10,471 nt of DNA from Dysgonamonadaceae bacterium (GCA_031260235.1 JAIRKG010000080.1:1-10471); one strand, 5' to 3'; shown: positions 1 through 9,600, counted from the stretch's first letter. The notes: generated by a model from the letters alone, not told the origin. Numbers and translations are program-made.

Positions 1-939
1 CGTTTCGACAGTCCCAATTTTCTTCCGGCTTCGCGAAATAAGAGAACCAACCTCTGGGCAAGTATTGCCTATAACGTTTTTAAAGTGGGATCTTACGGTC
101 GAAGCATTTATTTTATCCGGCGGCAAATCAGGAAATTCGACGTTGATAGAGTTGTTAATTTTTATGATTTGATGGCAGGATTGACCTACCTGTTTTTCCC
201 TCCGAAAATCCCCTATCTGTGCATTGCACATCAATATATATTCCTGCATCCCGAATACAGATTTCCCGACACGAGCGAAGTCGAACTGCGAATGTTGAAG
301 TTTTTTACGCGGGTTACCTGCGTCCGTGCATTGAAACTGTTGGCTTTATCGGCGAAAGAGATGAAAAACATTCCCGAACGCCGGATTTTTATAGTGCCGC
401 CCCTGTTGCGAAAAGATGTTCTGGAAGCGCAGGCAAGCGATGGAAATTATTTGCACGGATATATGTTAAACGACACTTATGCCGATAAAATCATCCGTTT
501 CCAGCAGGAACACCCCGATGTTTACCTGCATTTTTTCTGGGACAGGAAACAGGTTGCGGACGAAACGATCATCAACGACCACCTGTCTTTCCACAAATTA
601 AACGATAAACTGTTCATCGAATACATGTCCGGATGCAAGGCTTATGCCACAACGGCGGGATTTGAATCGGTATGCGAAGCCATGTATCTTGGAAAACCCG
701 TTTTGGTCGTGCCTGCGCATATTGAGCAGGCGTGCAATGCCTATGAAACTTCGCAACTTAACGCAGGAATTATCGCCGATGATTTCGATTTGGAAAAACT
801 GCTTGAATATATTCCCCGCTATCAACGGAGAACGGAATTTGGCGATTGGGTTCGGCGGGCGGAGAGATGTATTATGGAATTGTTTGACGAACAAACTTCT
901 GTCACTTCACCACCTTCAAAACCCCATTGCTCCCATTGA
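1..939 (+). CDS. Glycosyltransferase, GT28/MurG-like (Glyco_trans_1_3 type), 5'-partial
   Basis: This is the C-terminal 312 residues of a probable nucleotide-sugar-dependent glycosyltransferase with a GT-B fold. The frame is open from base 1, so the true start lies before the window; the in-frame GTG at 85 sits inside the protein and is not the start. The clearest signature is at nt 649-741: TTAGFESVCEAMYLGKP, followed by a stretch ending in QACNA. It matches the donor-binding GxxS/E...GKP...P...Q..NA pattern of the C-terminal domain in MurG-like and Glyco_trans_1_3 proteins. The N-terminal half in view has Rossmann-type strand segments such as VDRVVNFYDLMAG and IPYLCIAHQY. No signal peptide or membrane span is visible, so a cytoplasmic or membrane-associated enzyme is expected. 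Acceptor and sugar cannot be told. Its last 38 bases overlap the convergent gene on the other strand, so the final dozen residues (from about TSVTSPPSKP) are unlikely to be conserved. Confidence 0.8.
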   Translation, partial: RFDSPNFLPASRNKRTNLWASIAYNVFKVGSYGRSIYFIRRQIRKFDVDRVVNFYDLMAGLTYLFFPPKIPYLCIAHQYIFLHPEYRFPDTSEVELRMLKFFTRVTCVRALKLLALSAKEMKNIPERRIFIVPPLLRKDVLEAQASDGNYLHGYMLNDTYADKIIRFQQEHPDVYLHFFWDRKQVADETIINDHLSFHKLNDKLFIEYMSGCKAYATTAGFESVCEAMYLGKPVLVVPAHIEQACNAYETSQLNAGIIADDFDLEKLLEYIPRYQRRTEFGDWVRRAERCIMELFDEQTSVTSPPSKPHCSH

Positions 940-2686
940 ATTTAAGAATATAAGCTCCTTTTGCCCAATTCGCCGCGGGTAAAGTCTGTCGCCCGCCGGC
1001 ATTTAATTTATATTCGCAGATTAGTTGTCCGGCTACGTTGTAAACGGAAACGGAGATTGCCGCCGGCGGGTAGGTCAGCAGGAAGTCGTTGCCCTTGGCG
1101 AATGCGCCGGCAGATTCTGCGGATTGCGGGGTGAAAATGCCGGTAAAGCCGGTGGCGCGTTGCTCTGCATAGATTGAGGTGGAAATCCCGTCTAAAGTAA
1201 TCGTTACTTTTCCTGAACGGACAGACAGGCTATCGGGAAGCGGTTCGCCGGAAATATTAACAAACAGGATGTTATAATCATTGTAATATGTTTCATCAAA
1301 ACCATTAAATATCAACCAGTCATCCGACAATTCCACATCCAAATTGTCGGCAGGCTGGGACGAATAGATTATGCTTCCATAAACATAATTTCCTTTTTCC
1401 GTATCATAAAATGCGGCATATCCGCCAAGATCTTCTACAACAAGCGAATCTTGACCGTATTCTACCGACAGGCAATGAAATGTGGCGTTTAACAGAACAA
1501 ATGCGTCACATAGACGTTCCCCATATTCGTCTTGATACGAAACAAGGGTATTTCCATGAACGCCGAAGGTCGAACCGTCCACACCCAACTCTGCATTCAC
1601 GGAAAAAGGCACAACAAAGTTATATAAATCGTCATAACCACTAATTTCCACAGCAAATGCCTTATCCAACAACAAAGTTTCTTCAACGGGCATTCCAATA
1701 TCATCTACTCTTCCGTCGAAGCTAAAATGCAAAAAACCTGCATCTGAATACTGCTCGTCCGGAATAATATCATCTCTCGTAATTGTCGTTGTTACCACTG
1801 TATCTCCCCACTGCCATTCATCCGTCAAGTAGATAATGTTCAGCGTAAGCGTTTTCCCTTCAGGAATGGCATTGATTGTTGCCGTTCCATCTTTCGTTAT
1901 AAAAGGCACATCTATATCTTTTACATAAAGGGGCGCTAATGGTTTTTCAAAAACAGTAAGAAATCCTGTTTGATCTATACCGTTATATCTCTCTGCACTC
2001 GTACCGAAAGCGGATACACCTTCAGACATAAAATAAAAGAAACCTCCTACCCAACGGTCCGCATTTGTCATCGGAAGTGTCCCGTCAATCAAAGTAGCCA
2101 GAAACTGACGATCTATAAGACTTCCGTCAAGATAAGAATAAAATCCATAAGCATAAGATGCTGAATCGTCGCCTAATCTTCCGGTCAATTCCGGCACATA
2201 GTATAGCCCATTCGGTGAACCTGAAAATAGATAATCTTGGTTAACCACATTTGCCGAAAGATCAACACTTCCGTTATTCATTGTCCATTCGTATAGTATG
2301 CCGCTTGCTTTTGAATATGGCTCAAACGGCGTTTCTCGCTGAGCCGGAGCGATTATTACCGGAACAAAATCCAATCCGGACAATAGATAAGTTCCTGCCG
2401 GACGCCGATAAAAAACGATTTCCGATTCCTCTGCGGTAGCAGTGGCAATAGCCCGCAATGCCCTGTTGGGGGCGCTCAATGTATGCACGCTTCGTTGCGC
2501 ATTTGCTCTTACGCTGTCTAACGTCAAACTGTTTTGCAATTGAATTTTTTTGCTCGAATCAGGCAGGGATATACCTTGTATTTTAAGAGAATTAGTTCGA
2601 GCGGGAGGTATAAATATATTTTTTTCTTGCGACCAAACCGTCAAGCAAAAAACAAACATCACCATCGAAAGATAAGTCTTTTTCAT
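902..2686 (-). CDS. Secreted protein of unknown function with T9SS type A C-terminal sorting domain
   Basis: A 594-residue exported protein. Residues 1-20 form a Sec signal peptide (MKK followed by a hydrophobic core, ending VWSQ) with no lipobox cysteine. The last ~67 residues are a T9SS type A sorting domain: a VYNVAGQLICEYKL strand pair, a LPAANWAKGAYILKF segment and a terminal VLKVVK. Proteins with this tail cross the outer membrane through the Por/Spr machinery and are released or anchored on the surface. The ~500 residues between are rich in Asp, Tyr, Gly and predicted beta strands. I recognise no catalytic motif or named family there. It is the last gene of the susC unit, 24 bases after the DUF4302 gene, which suggests a surface role in the same uptake process, perhaps ligand binding. 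The start is the first ATG before the signal peptide. The stop lies within the end of the convergent glycosyltransferase gene. Gene call and sorting domain are firm; the function is unknown. Confidence 0.88.
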   Translation of the reverse strand: MKKTYLSMVMFVFCLTVWSQEKNIFIPPARTNSLKIQGISLPDSSKKIQLQNSLTLDSVRANAQRSVHTLSAPNRALRAIATATAEESEIVFYRRPAGTYLLSGLDFVPVIIAPAQRETPFEPYSKASGILYEWTMNNGSVDLSANVVNQDYLFSGSPNGLYYVPELTGRLGDDSASYAYGFYSYLDGSLIDRQFLATLIDGTLPMTNADRWVGGFFYFMSEGVSAFGTSAERYNGIDQTGFLTVFEKPLAPLYVKDIDVPFITKDGTATINAIPEGKTLTLNIIYLTDEWQWGDTVVTTTITRDDIIPDEQYSDAGFLHFSFDGRVDDIGMPVEETLLLDKAFAVEISGYDDLYNFVVPFSVNAELGVDGSTFGVHGNTLVSYQDEYGERLCDAFVLLNATFHCLSVEYGQDSLVVEDLGGYAAFYDTEKGNYVYGSIIYSSQPADNLDVELSDDWLIFNGFDETYYNDYNILFVNISGEPLPDSLSVRSGKVTITLDGISTSIYAEQRATGFTGIFTPQSAESAGAFAKGNDFLLTYPPAAISVSVYNVAGQLICEYKLNAGGRQTLPAANWAKGAYILKFNGSNGVLKVVK

Positions 2687-2710
2687 AACTTTTTTACTAT
2701 AAATTAATTT

Positions 2711-3976
2711 TTATAATCGTTGTTTCAGGACAAACCAAAGGCTGGTATCCGCTGTATTTTCCAATGTCAATACGGATGGATTCAACGTGGAATTGACGCT
2801 GTCTATTTTAAACGTCGCATCTAACGCTTGCAGTAATTCCGAAAAGCCGCTTAACCTGCGAAGAACATCGCCGCCGGTGTCAGATGTACCTTTATACGCA
2901 AATTCAATTCCATCTTCTGTTGGTTTTACCGAATAATAAAACCGTCCGATTGCCGTAACGCCGGTTGCTGTTGATTTTACTTGAACAGCTAACGCAACCG
3001 AATCCGACAAGTCTCTAAAATCTAATTGAACTAATGTTCTGTTCACAGCGTTAAGCCCTGCATACACCGAATCAATTATCCCGCGCAGTCCTGCGCTTGT
3101 CGTATCAATCGCCCACTTTTTGGTTTGAAGCGTTGCAACAAAAAACTCCTGCGGAAGCGGTAACTCTATTTTAGCGATTGCATTTTCGTCTGCCCAAAGG
3201 CTGTTTCCATCATCGCTCAATCGGAATTTTTGAACAGATACGCCATTCGTTTCAAACGGTTGCGCAAAACGAATCCCTTCGTCGGTTACGATAAACGGTA
3301 TTTCCACCGGATAGTCGCTCGCCGTCTCGATATTGAAAATATGAGAATGTCCTCCGGTCAGCATAACCCGCGAGCCGTTGACGGTCAGGTGCAGATACGG
3401 AATATTTACGTTGAAAAGGGCGTTCACCTTGTTAACATCCGCGAAATAACTTCTCCATTCTTTCTTTTCCGGAAAACGATACAACCTGATATTTGTTCCC
3501 CGTTTCTTGCCTTTCAGCGTAAACTCCGTTTCCGAAGCATTCATGATTATAAATTCATAATCGCCTGCCAAACCTATGCCCAAGCCCTGTCCGTATCCGC
3601 TGTTCGGGTCGGAAAACACGTGCAGTGCGGCGTTGTATGTATCGAATGTCAGCACGGGACCGGAATCGTCAATCATATTCCATGTTCCTGTTGATATGTC
3701 ATACATCGGTGTAACTTCATTTTTTGCTGCAATGGAAGCTATTCCGCTTGAATCGAACCGAATGAGTAAAACGAAGCCCGGACTGCCGTTTGTTGGGAAA
3801 TATTCCATCACCCAGCCATTATCGGCAGAAGAGAGAAGTTTTCTGTCGTTTGCAATCGCGCGATTCAAGCGCAATGCAGCTGATTCTTCAAACAGGCTTT
3901 CTTCTGTTCTTACGCATGAGGATAGAATCAATATCAATCCCGAAAGTAAAACATATAGATAACGGTTCTTTTTCAT
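2711..3976 (-). CDS. DUF4302-type lipoprotein
   Basis: A 421-residue predicted lipoprotein. The signal peptide MKKNRYLYVLL...ILSSC has a clear lipobox with the lipidated cysteine at residue 21. The sequence following the lipobox resembles the DUF4302 family (PF14135) of Bacteroidota: a helix with ALRLNRAIANDRKLL, then DNGWVMEYFP (residues 52-61) and a GFVLLIRFDSSG strand. From residue ~65 to the end it looks all-beta. No catalytic motif is visible and no function is established for the family. Its ATG overlaps the stop of the metallohydrolase gene (ATGA, 3973-3976), so the two are probably translationally coupled, and its stop is 24 bases before the next gene. DUF4302 proteins are recurrent neighbours of the HExxH lipoproteins in SusCD loci, which points to a role as an accessory surface lipoprotein. 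The family assignment is from recall of the motif, not from a search. Confidence 0.85.
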   Translation of the reverse strand: MKKNRYLYVLLSGLILILSSCVRTEESLFEESAALRLNRAIANDRKLLSSADNGWVMEYFPTNGSPGFVLLIRFDSSGIASIAAKNEVTPMYDISTGTWNMIDDSGPVLTFDTYNAALHVFSDPNSGYGQGLGIGLAGDYEFIIMNASETEFTLKGKKRGTNIRLYRFPEKKEWRSYFADVNKVNALFNVNIPYLHLTVNGSRVMLTGGHSHIFNIETASDYPVEIPFIVTDEGIRFAQPFETNGVSVQKFRLSDDGNSLWADENAIAKIELPLPQEFFVATLQTKKWAIDTTSAGLRGIIDSVYAGLNAVNRTLVQLDFRDLSDSVALAVQVKSTATGVTAIGRFYYSVKPTEDGIEFAYKGTSDTGGDVLRRLSGFSELLQALDATFKIDSVNSTLNPSVLTLENTADTSLWFVLKQRL

Positions 3977-4938
3977 AACTGCTCGTTTTTATATTCATCA
4001 ATCTTTTTATACCCTTCAATAAGCGCAGAATCAATTTGCAGTTGCCGTTTTGTCACATTCCTGCGCAGTGAATCCAGATCCAAATCCCACGATTCTTTCA
4101 ACCATTTGCGACACATATCTATTTTCGCTTCAATGATTTCCTGTCCGTCCAGTGGGTCGTCAACCACCTGACCGTCTCTATTGACGCCGGATTGCGAAGC
4201 CATACGTAACCGGTCGGTCCACCATACAGAGTCCTTCACAATATAATTGGCAATGATTTCCACAAAGTCTTCGCGTGGCTGGCTGCTTCCATAAGGCGAG
4301 GCAAAGCCCAGCGAAGCAGCTTCGGAATCGGTTCGTTCCTGCCAGTAACTCGGATCGTAATAGCCTGCCGAAAACGTTTCAAATTCTTTGGGATATGTTT
4401 TTTTCTGGTGCAGGATATGTGCAAATTCGTGGTGCATGGTCTCGAAATAATATTCATTCAATAGATCAATATTTTTCGGATTTAATTCATTGCAGTTATA
4501 AAGCGTAATTTTGATTCCCGCTTCAGCCGTTCCCAGTACCATTGTTTGCAAAGCAGGCTTATATGCGGCAGACCCGATTAAATGAATGATACGCGGTCCA
4601 TGCTGTTTCAAAAAATCGGGACCCGCTACATCGTTGTATGCCTCAAACCACAGGTGTTTGACAAGTATTGCCATTTCGAGGGAGTTTTCCAATTTTGCCG
4701 GCACCAGATTATAATCCATATCCGAACCTTTGTCCTGCATTCTGTAACGAAAATCAAGGTTATAAGGCTTCAAATAGTTTTCTTCCAGCCAGCGATCGAA
4801 AGGATAAAGTTCAGACGCAGGGTCTAACTCAGGCTCGTCCACAAATATGGAATCGGTGAAAGAATCTTCAAACCGGACGCAGGCTGAAAATAGCGCCGCC
4901 GTCCATATAAGTAACCATATCTTACTGTTTTTTCTCAT
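3973..4938 (-). CDS. Substrate import-associated zinc metallohydrolase lipoprotein (putative zinc-binding metallopeptidase)
   Basis: A 321-residue predicted outer-membrane lipoprotein. From the ATG at 4938 the signal peptide is MRKNSKIWLLIWTAALFSAC, with the lipidated cysteine at residue 20. A TTG at 5004 would add 22 charged residues before the signal peptide, so the ATG is preferred; it is the only in-frame ATG upstream of the lipobox. The catalytic signature is HHEFAHILHQ, giving HExxH with zinc ligands His170 and His174 and the general base Glu171. A downstream acidic stretch, REDFVEIIANY (about residues 222-232), is the likely source of a third ligand. This fits the Bacteroidota family of HExxH lipoproteins found beside SusC/SusD (TIGR04549, PF15890 type). 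Such proteins are thought to process a substrate at the surface before import; the bond cleaved is not established. It follows susD by 62 bases and overlaps the DUF4302 gene by 4. Confidence 0.88.
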   Translation of the reverse strand: MRKNSKIWLLIWTAALFSACVRFEDSFTDSIFVDEPELDPASELYPFDRWLEENYLKPYNLDFRYRMQDKGSDMDYNLVPAKLENSLEMAILVKHLWFEAYNDVAGPDFLKQHGPRIIHLIGSAAYKPALQTMVLGTAEAGIKITLYNCNELNPKNIDLLNEYYFETMHHEFAHILHQKKTYPKEFETFSAGYYDPSYWQERTDSEAASLGFASPYGSSQPREDFVEIIANYIVKDSVWWTDRLRMASQSGVNRDGQVVDDPLDGQEIIEAKIDMCRKWLKESWDLDLDSLRRNVTKRQLQIDSALIEGYKKIDEYKNEQL

Positions 4939-5000
4939 AAGTGAATATTCATAATTAGTTAGTTTATATTCTTTTTTCAGCGTTTCCAATATGACGGATG

Positions 5001-6602
5001 TCAAAACGCCTGTTTGATTTCCTTTTTCTCTTCATTCGTTATTCCCTTTTGCGGATTAGGCGTTAATCCTGCGCCGATAACGTCTTGCGGAATTTGAATA
5101 GCCCGCCTGTCGTTGTCGTAAGTCAATGTAATTTCTCTTCGCGCCTTGCCTGTAATATGCGTAATTTCAATACCGTAGCGTTTCAAATCAAACCAGCGGT
5201 GTCCTTCCAAAAGCCTTTCCAGACGGCGGAAATGCAGAACGCAATCGATGAACGGTTTTTGTGTTGACGTAACAACGAAACTTGGACTCAACTCGGTTGT
5301 ATGAAATTGAAATACATAATCCGTATTGCCTGCCTTGTAAAAACCGGTTATTGCATCTTGGGTCAATTCTCGCTGTCCTTTGTGGCTGGCGTTCCAATAT
5401 TGCAAATCGGCGACAGCGTCTGTTGTTTTGCCCTGCAAGATTTTTGCTTCGGCGCGGTTCAGCAAAACGTCGTCGGTTGTAAATTCCGTGCGCACAATAT
5501 GTGCGTAACCAATACCGGCTACCTTATCCGTATATTCAAACGATTCTTCAATTTTTGCAGGGAAATATCCATAGTTTTGATCCCATGTCCAAATCCAGCT
5601 AAGCAACCACGACGGTCGCGTCCACACAGGTCCGGCGCCAGTGATTCCATTAAATGCCGTACCGTTCCATCCATATCTGCGATTCTGAAATCGTCTCAGA
5701 TATTGCGAATAAGTTGGAATAACCAACAAATTAGCCGGCGCTAATGCGTTGATATAAGCCGCGTGTTGTGTTTCCGAATTGATGGGAATAGTACTCCAGT
5801 CTCTTAATAAAGAAGTGGGATTCCCTGTTCCTAAAACGGCGTTTGCATGTTCTATCACTTTGGCGTAATTTCTTTTATATAAATAGAACTGCGAAGCAAA
5901 AGCATGGGCGGCTTTCCGGTTAAAATGATATTTCGGAATGGCGTATATTCCATCGTCAATCAACGGAATCCCCGCCTCAATATCTTTGGCAATCAAATTA
6001 TAAACTTCCGCCACAGAGTTGCGGTCATATTTTACCGTCACCGTTTCTATGGATTTCGTTATATAAGGGATGCCCAAATCGGCGGCGCTTTTGGTGGGAT
6101 CTTTATAGGTTTTCGCAAAAATATTCACCAGCATGAAATGCGAATAAGCCCGAATCAATAATGCCTCGCCTTTTTGAGGATCCAAATTATCTGTCGAACC
6201 TTCCCGTTTCAATTGTTCGATTGCTTCCAGCGCATGATTGGCGGATGCAATGGATTGATAATATGCCGACCACAAAAGATAGGGAGAATCATCATCTGTA
6301 TTGCTTGTAATATTCGTCCATTCAAAAATTTCCGTGTCCATTCGGTCATATGCAATTGCCGCAAGGGTAGGGGAGGTTGCATTGTCGATAATATTATCAG
6401 CGCTCAATTCGGCAACAAGAGCGTAGTTGGCAACAGGATATGCCGTAATCAGCAATTCGGTGATTTTATTCGGCGTGTCCAATTGCGTCCGGTTGTCAGG
6501 CAATTCGTCCAGAAAATCGTTGCACGAGAACACAAACAACAATAAACAATTGAGAATTAATGGCGGTTTCATATTTTTTGTTTTCATATCTTTATTTATC
6601 AT
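5001..6602 (-). CDS. susD: RagB/SusD family nutrient-binding outer-membrane lipoprotein
   Basis: A surface substrate-binding lipoprotein that caps the partner SusC channel and delivers ligand to it. Up to 533 residues. The signal peptide is MKPPLILNCLLLFVFSC and the mature protein begins CNDFLDELPDNRTQ, a typical SusD N-terminus. The N-terminal half (SusD-like, TPR helices) includes YLLWSAYYQSIASANHALEAI and GEALLIRAYSHFMLVNIFAK. The C-terminal RagB/SusD part includes VLLNRAEAKI and the hallmark GHRWFDLKRYG near residue 477. The start is ambiguous: ATG codons at 6602, 6587 and 6572 are all in frame. The first forms an ATGA overlap with the susC stop, suggesting translational coupling, while the second or third gives a signal peptide of more usual length. 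The symbol is used at family level only; the ligand is unknown and need not be starch. Confidence 0.93.
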   Translation of the reverse strand: MINKDMKTKNMKPPLILNCLLLFVFSCNDFLDELPDNRTQLDTPNKITELLITAYPVANYALVAELSADNIIDNATSPTLAAIAYDRMDTEIFEWTNITSNTDDDSPYLLWSAYYQSIASANHALEAIEQLKREGSTDNLDPQKGEALLIRAYSHFMLVNIFAKTYKDPTKSAADLGIPYITKSIETVTVKYDRNSVAEVYNLIAKDIEAGIPLIDDGIYAIPKYHFNRKAAHAFASQFYLYKRNYAKVIEHANAVLGTGNPTSLLRDWSTIPINSETQHAAYINALAPANLLVIPTYSQYLRRFQNRRYGWNGTAFNGITGAGPVWTRPSWLLSWIWTWDQNYGYFPAKIEESFEYTDKVAGIGYAHIVRTEFTTDDVLLNRAEAKILQGKTTDAVADLQYWNASHKGQRELTQDAITGFYKAGNTDYVFQFHTTELSPSFVVTSTQKPFIDCVLHFRRLERLLEGHRWFDLKRYGIEITHITGKARREITLTYDNDRRAIQIPQDVIGAGLTPNPQKGITNEEKKEIKQAF

Positions 6603-9600
6603 ATTCCTAACCTGACGGTAAACGTAAATTGTTTCGACATTGGCGTAGCCACGCCTCCGCTGTTAAAAAATTCCGGATCCTGTCCGTTCAGTTTTTTATC
6701 CGCATAAATCAAAAACAGATTGGTAGCCTGCAATTTGAGAGAAGCGTTGTTGAGCCTGACCGCCTTCGTCCATTTTTTAGGCAAATCATAGTTCAGCGAA
6801 ATTTCTTTTAAGCGGACGAAATCTCCTTTTGCCGTGCGAACCGTAGAATAATTGTATGCGTTGTATGCAATATCAATATATCCGGTCGTTCTTTGAGCTT
6901 GACTTTTACTTGCAATGACCGGAATATTGGTAATATTTTCGTCCCCCGGTAATACCCAGCGGTTCTTAAATTCGCGAGGCATAGCGTCCAAGTCCGAATA
7001 TGAACTGTAAAACGCTTTATCCAAGCGTATTTTATTCCCGAAAGAATAGGTAACGAACACATTCAACCGAAAACCTTTCCACGACCAATCGTTGCTCAAA
7101 GAACCCAAAACAGTAGGCTCCGTAGGTCCTTCATATACCAAAAAATCCAACTTTTCATTCTCCTGAAAATTAATATCCGAAATGGTTTCTTCGCCGTTTT
7201 CATTGATAAAAACGGGAAGCCCTTCCTCATTCAATCCTACAAAAGGAATGGAAAACAATGCGCGAACCGGATAGCCTTCCCGCGCAAATCCATTGCCCGT
7301 AACGAGGTCAATCGTTCGTGTTTTTGAATTTAACCGGGTAACTCTATTGCTTTGATTGGTAAATATAAAACTTGTATTCCATGCAAAATCCGGCGTAACA
7401 ATATTGCGGGTCGATAAACTCAATTCTATGCCGTTTGCTTCCAGTGAGGCAACGTTTGCCCATTTGGAGATGGGGTCGCTTCCGCCGCCAACGCCAATGG
7501 TATATAGTTGACCAATCAGGTCATAATTATTGCGGCGGTAATAGTCCGCTGCAATCGAAATGCGGTCGTTCAGGAAACCCAAGTCAACGCCAATGTTGAG
7601 TTCATGCTTTTTTTCATAAGTGAGGTCTTTGTTTGCTATTTCCACAAGTTCCAATCCCGATTCCATTACGGACGAAGCGGGTCGCCAGGGCGTTGTCGCT
7701 ATGAAAACGGGAAGCGCATTGGTTACGGAAGTTGGACCCGCGTCTGCCGTTAAAGAATAAGAACCTTTAATCATTGCATGGGAAAGCGCGTCTTCGTCAA
7801 ACCAGTTTTCTTCGTGCACATTCCATGCTCCCGCTACATTCCACGTGGGCAGCCAGCGCGATTTCCGCGAGCGACCCAACTTGTTGGTCCCTTCATAACG
7901 ACCGGTCCCGTTGATAACATATTTTCCTTTGTAGGAATAAGTTCCGATTGCGAAGAAAGCAACATTCTTTTTCAGGGTAGAAACATGTGTATAATATTCG
8001 GTATTTTCTTCTTTCCCCTGCTTAAATACTTTTTCGTTATAAAAAGGATTTCCACCCTTGTCATATTCAAATCCCCAGCCTCTGAACCATGTTCTTGCGC
8101 GGTCGGTGGAATTAACTTCCATACCTCCGTATAAATTAACCAAATGAGTAGCATTAAACTCGTTGACATAAGAAGTTGAAGCGCGAAAGTCGAGGCTTTT
8201 CATTGTGTTGCCGGTATAATTATAAATACCCCCCTTGGGAAGAATGGTTTCTTTCAGTGCACCGGGGTCGTCGGGATCTCTGTATAAATAGGGATTGTTT
8301 TCGCGAATAACATCGTCTTCTCCGCTTTCGCTTTCTTTCACGCCGGCACGATATGCCAGCGCCATATTGGAATGGTCTTTAATGTGATGTTCCTGCGAGG
8401 AAGACTGATAGCGCAAGGCGCCCAATACGTCCGCATCCCAGCCTTTCAGTATTTTCCAGTTCAATTCGCCCTGAAATTTCACTTCGGTTACGGCTAAATC
8501 AATATAATTGTTTTCCAATTCGTGAAAAATATTAAAAGGGGCATAATTTCTTTTGTAAAACTCATTTGCATCCAGCGTGCGCGAAGTATTCAACGCATAA
8601 GAATACGGATTAATATCAAAACCCCTGTTCACTGCGCCCGAAACCACGTCAATTTCCTGACTTAACGCGCCCGGCGCTTTTTGGTCGCGGCGGGAGCCGC
8701 TGCCCTGTATCTTTAATTCCAATGCCGGTGAAATTTTATAGGAGGTATTGGCATTGACCGTATAACGTTCCACCGAACTTGCGTTTGTCCAGCCCGGATC
8801 GTTCATTACCGAAAGAGAAATATAATAAGACGACTTATCCGTACCGGAAGTAAGGCTTACGGCATGGTTTTGAACAACGCCGGTTGAAAAAAGTTCGTCA
8901 AACCAGTCGGTATTTCTAAATTCCGCCTCGCGCAGGAAAGCATTCTTTATATTGGTTTTCTGAACAAGAGCATATTCGTCATCTCCCTGATAAGTATTGA
9001 TCAATTCATACATTTTTCCATAAACGCCCGACTTGGAAGATTGCGTGATGTTTTGAAATTCCAACCAGCCTTTGGCTTCCAGTTCTTTGTAAATACCCAT
9101 TTGTTCCTGCGAATTCATAATGTTGAAATCACTGTAACGGGGTTTCAAACGAGTTGTAAATTCGCCGGTATAGGACAGGCGGCTTACTCCGCTCTGACCT
9201 TTTTTGGTAGTAACCACAATCACTCCCCCCATTGCCCGCGCCCCGTAAATAGAAGTAGCCGAGCCGTCTTTCAGGATTTGGATGCTTTCAATATCGTCTG
9301 CGTTGATTCCGGCGATAGCCGAAGAAATCAAAGTTTCGGCATTACCGGAAGACAAATCGTCGCTCGAAATATCAATGGCGTCTTCCATAACCACGCCGTC
9401 CACCACCCACAGGGGTTTGGAATTGCCATAGATAGACGTTGACCCGCGAACGCGGATTTTGGGAGCTGCGCCGAAAGTTCCCGACACGTTTTGAACGGAA
9501 ACGCCGGCGGCGCGTCCTTCCAGCGAACGCGATATATCGGCTACGCCGTCTAATTTGGCTTTGGAAGCGTCAATCTTGGTGGTTGCGCCGGTAAACAAAC

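Noticed and set aside
882..896. Small hairpin (gtttg / caaac) near the convergent gene ends as a bidirectional terminator.
   Set aside because: It has only five AT-leaning base pairs and no T run on either strand, and it lies inside glycosyltransferase codons.
85..939. GTG at 85 as the start of the glycosyltransferase.
   Set aside because: The frame is open back to base 1 with plausible protein sequence, and starting at 85 would remove part of the N-terminal domain.
2677..2690. Fourteen bases identical at the starts of the last two operon genes (also 3967-3980), reading AGTTATGAAAAAGA on the minus strand.
   Set aside because: Most of the match is the common ATG-AAA-AAG start of exported proteins, so it is too short to claim a shared regulatory element.
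3230..3694. A 154-codon plus-strand open frame opposite the DUF4302 gene.
   Set aside because: It is fully antisense to a well-supported lipoprotein gene, has no motif or signal peptide, and its composition is that of a shadow frame.
4939..5004. Upstream TTG start for the metallohydrolase at 5004, overlapping the susD stop.
   Set aside because: It would place 22 charged and polar residues before a complete lipoprotein signal peptide. The ATG at 4938 gives a normal one.
5301..5744. A 147-codon plus-strand open frame opposite susD.
   Set aside because: It is antisense to a clear SusD gene. The Cys/Arg-rich translation matches no family I recognise.
9041..9442. A 133-codon plus-strand open frame opposite the SusC plug region.
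   Set aside because: It is antisense to strongly conserved SusC motifs and has no independent coding signs.
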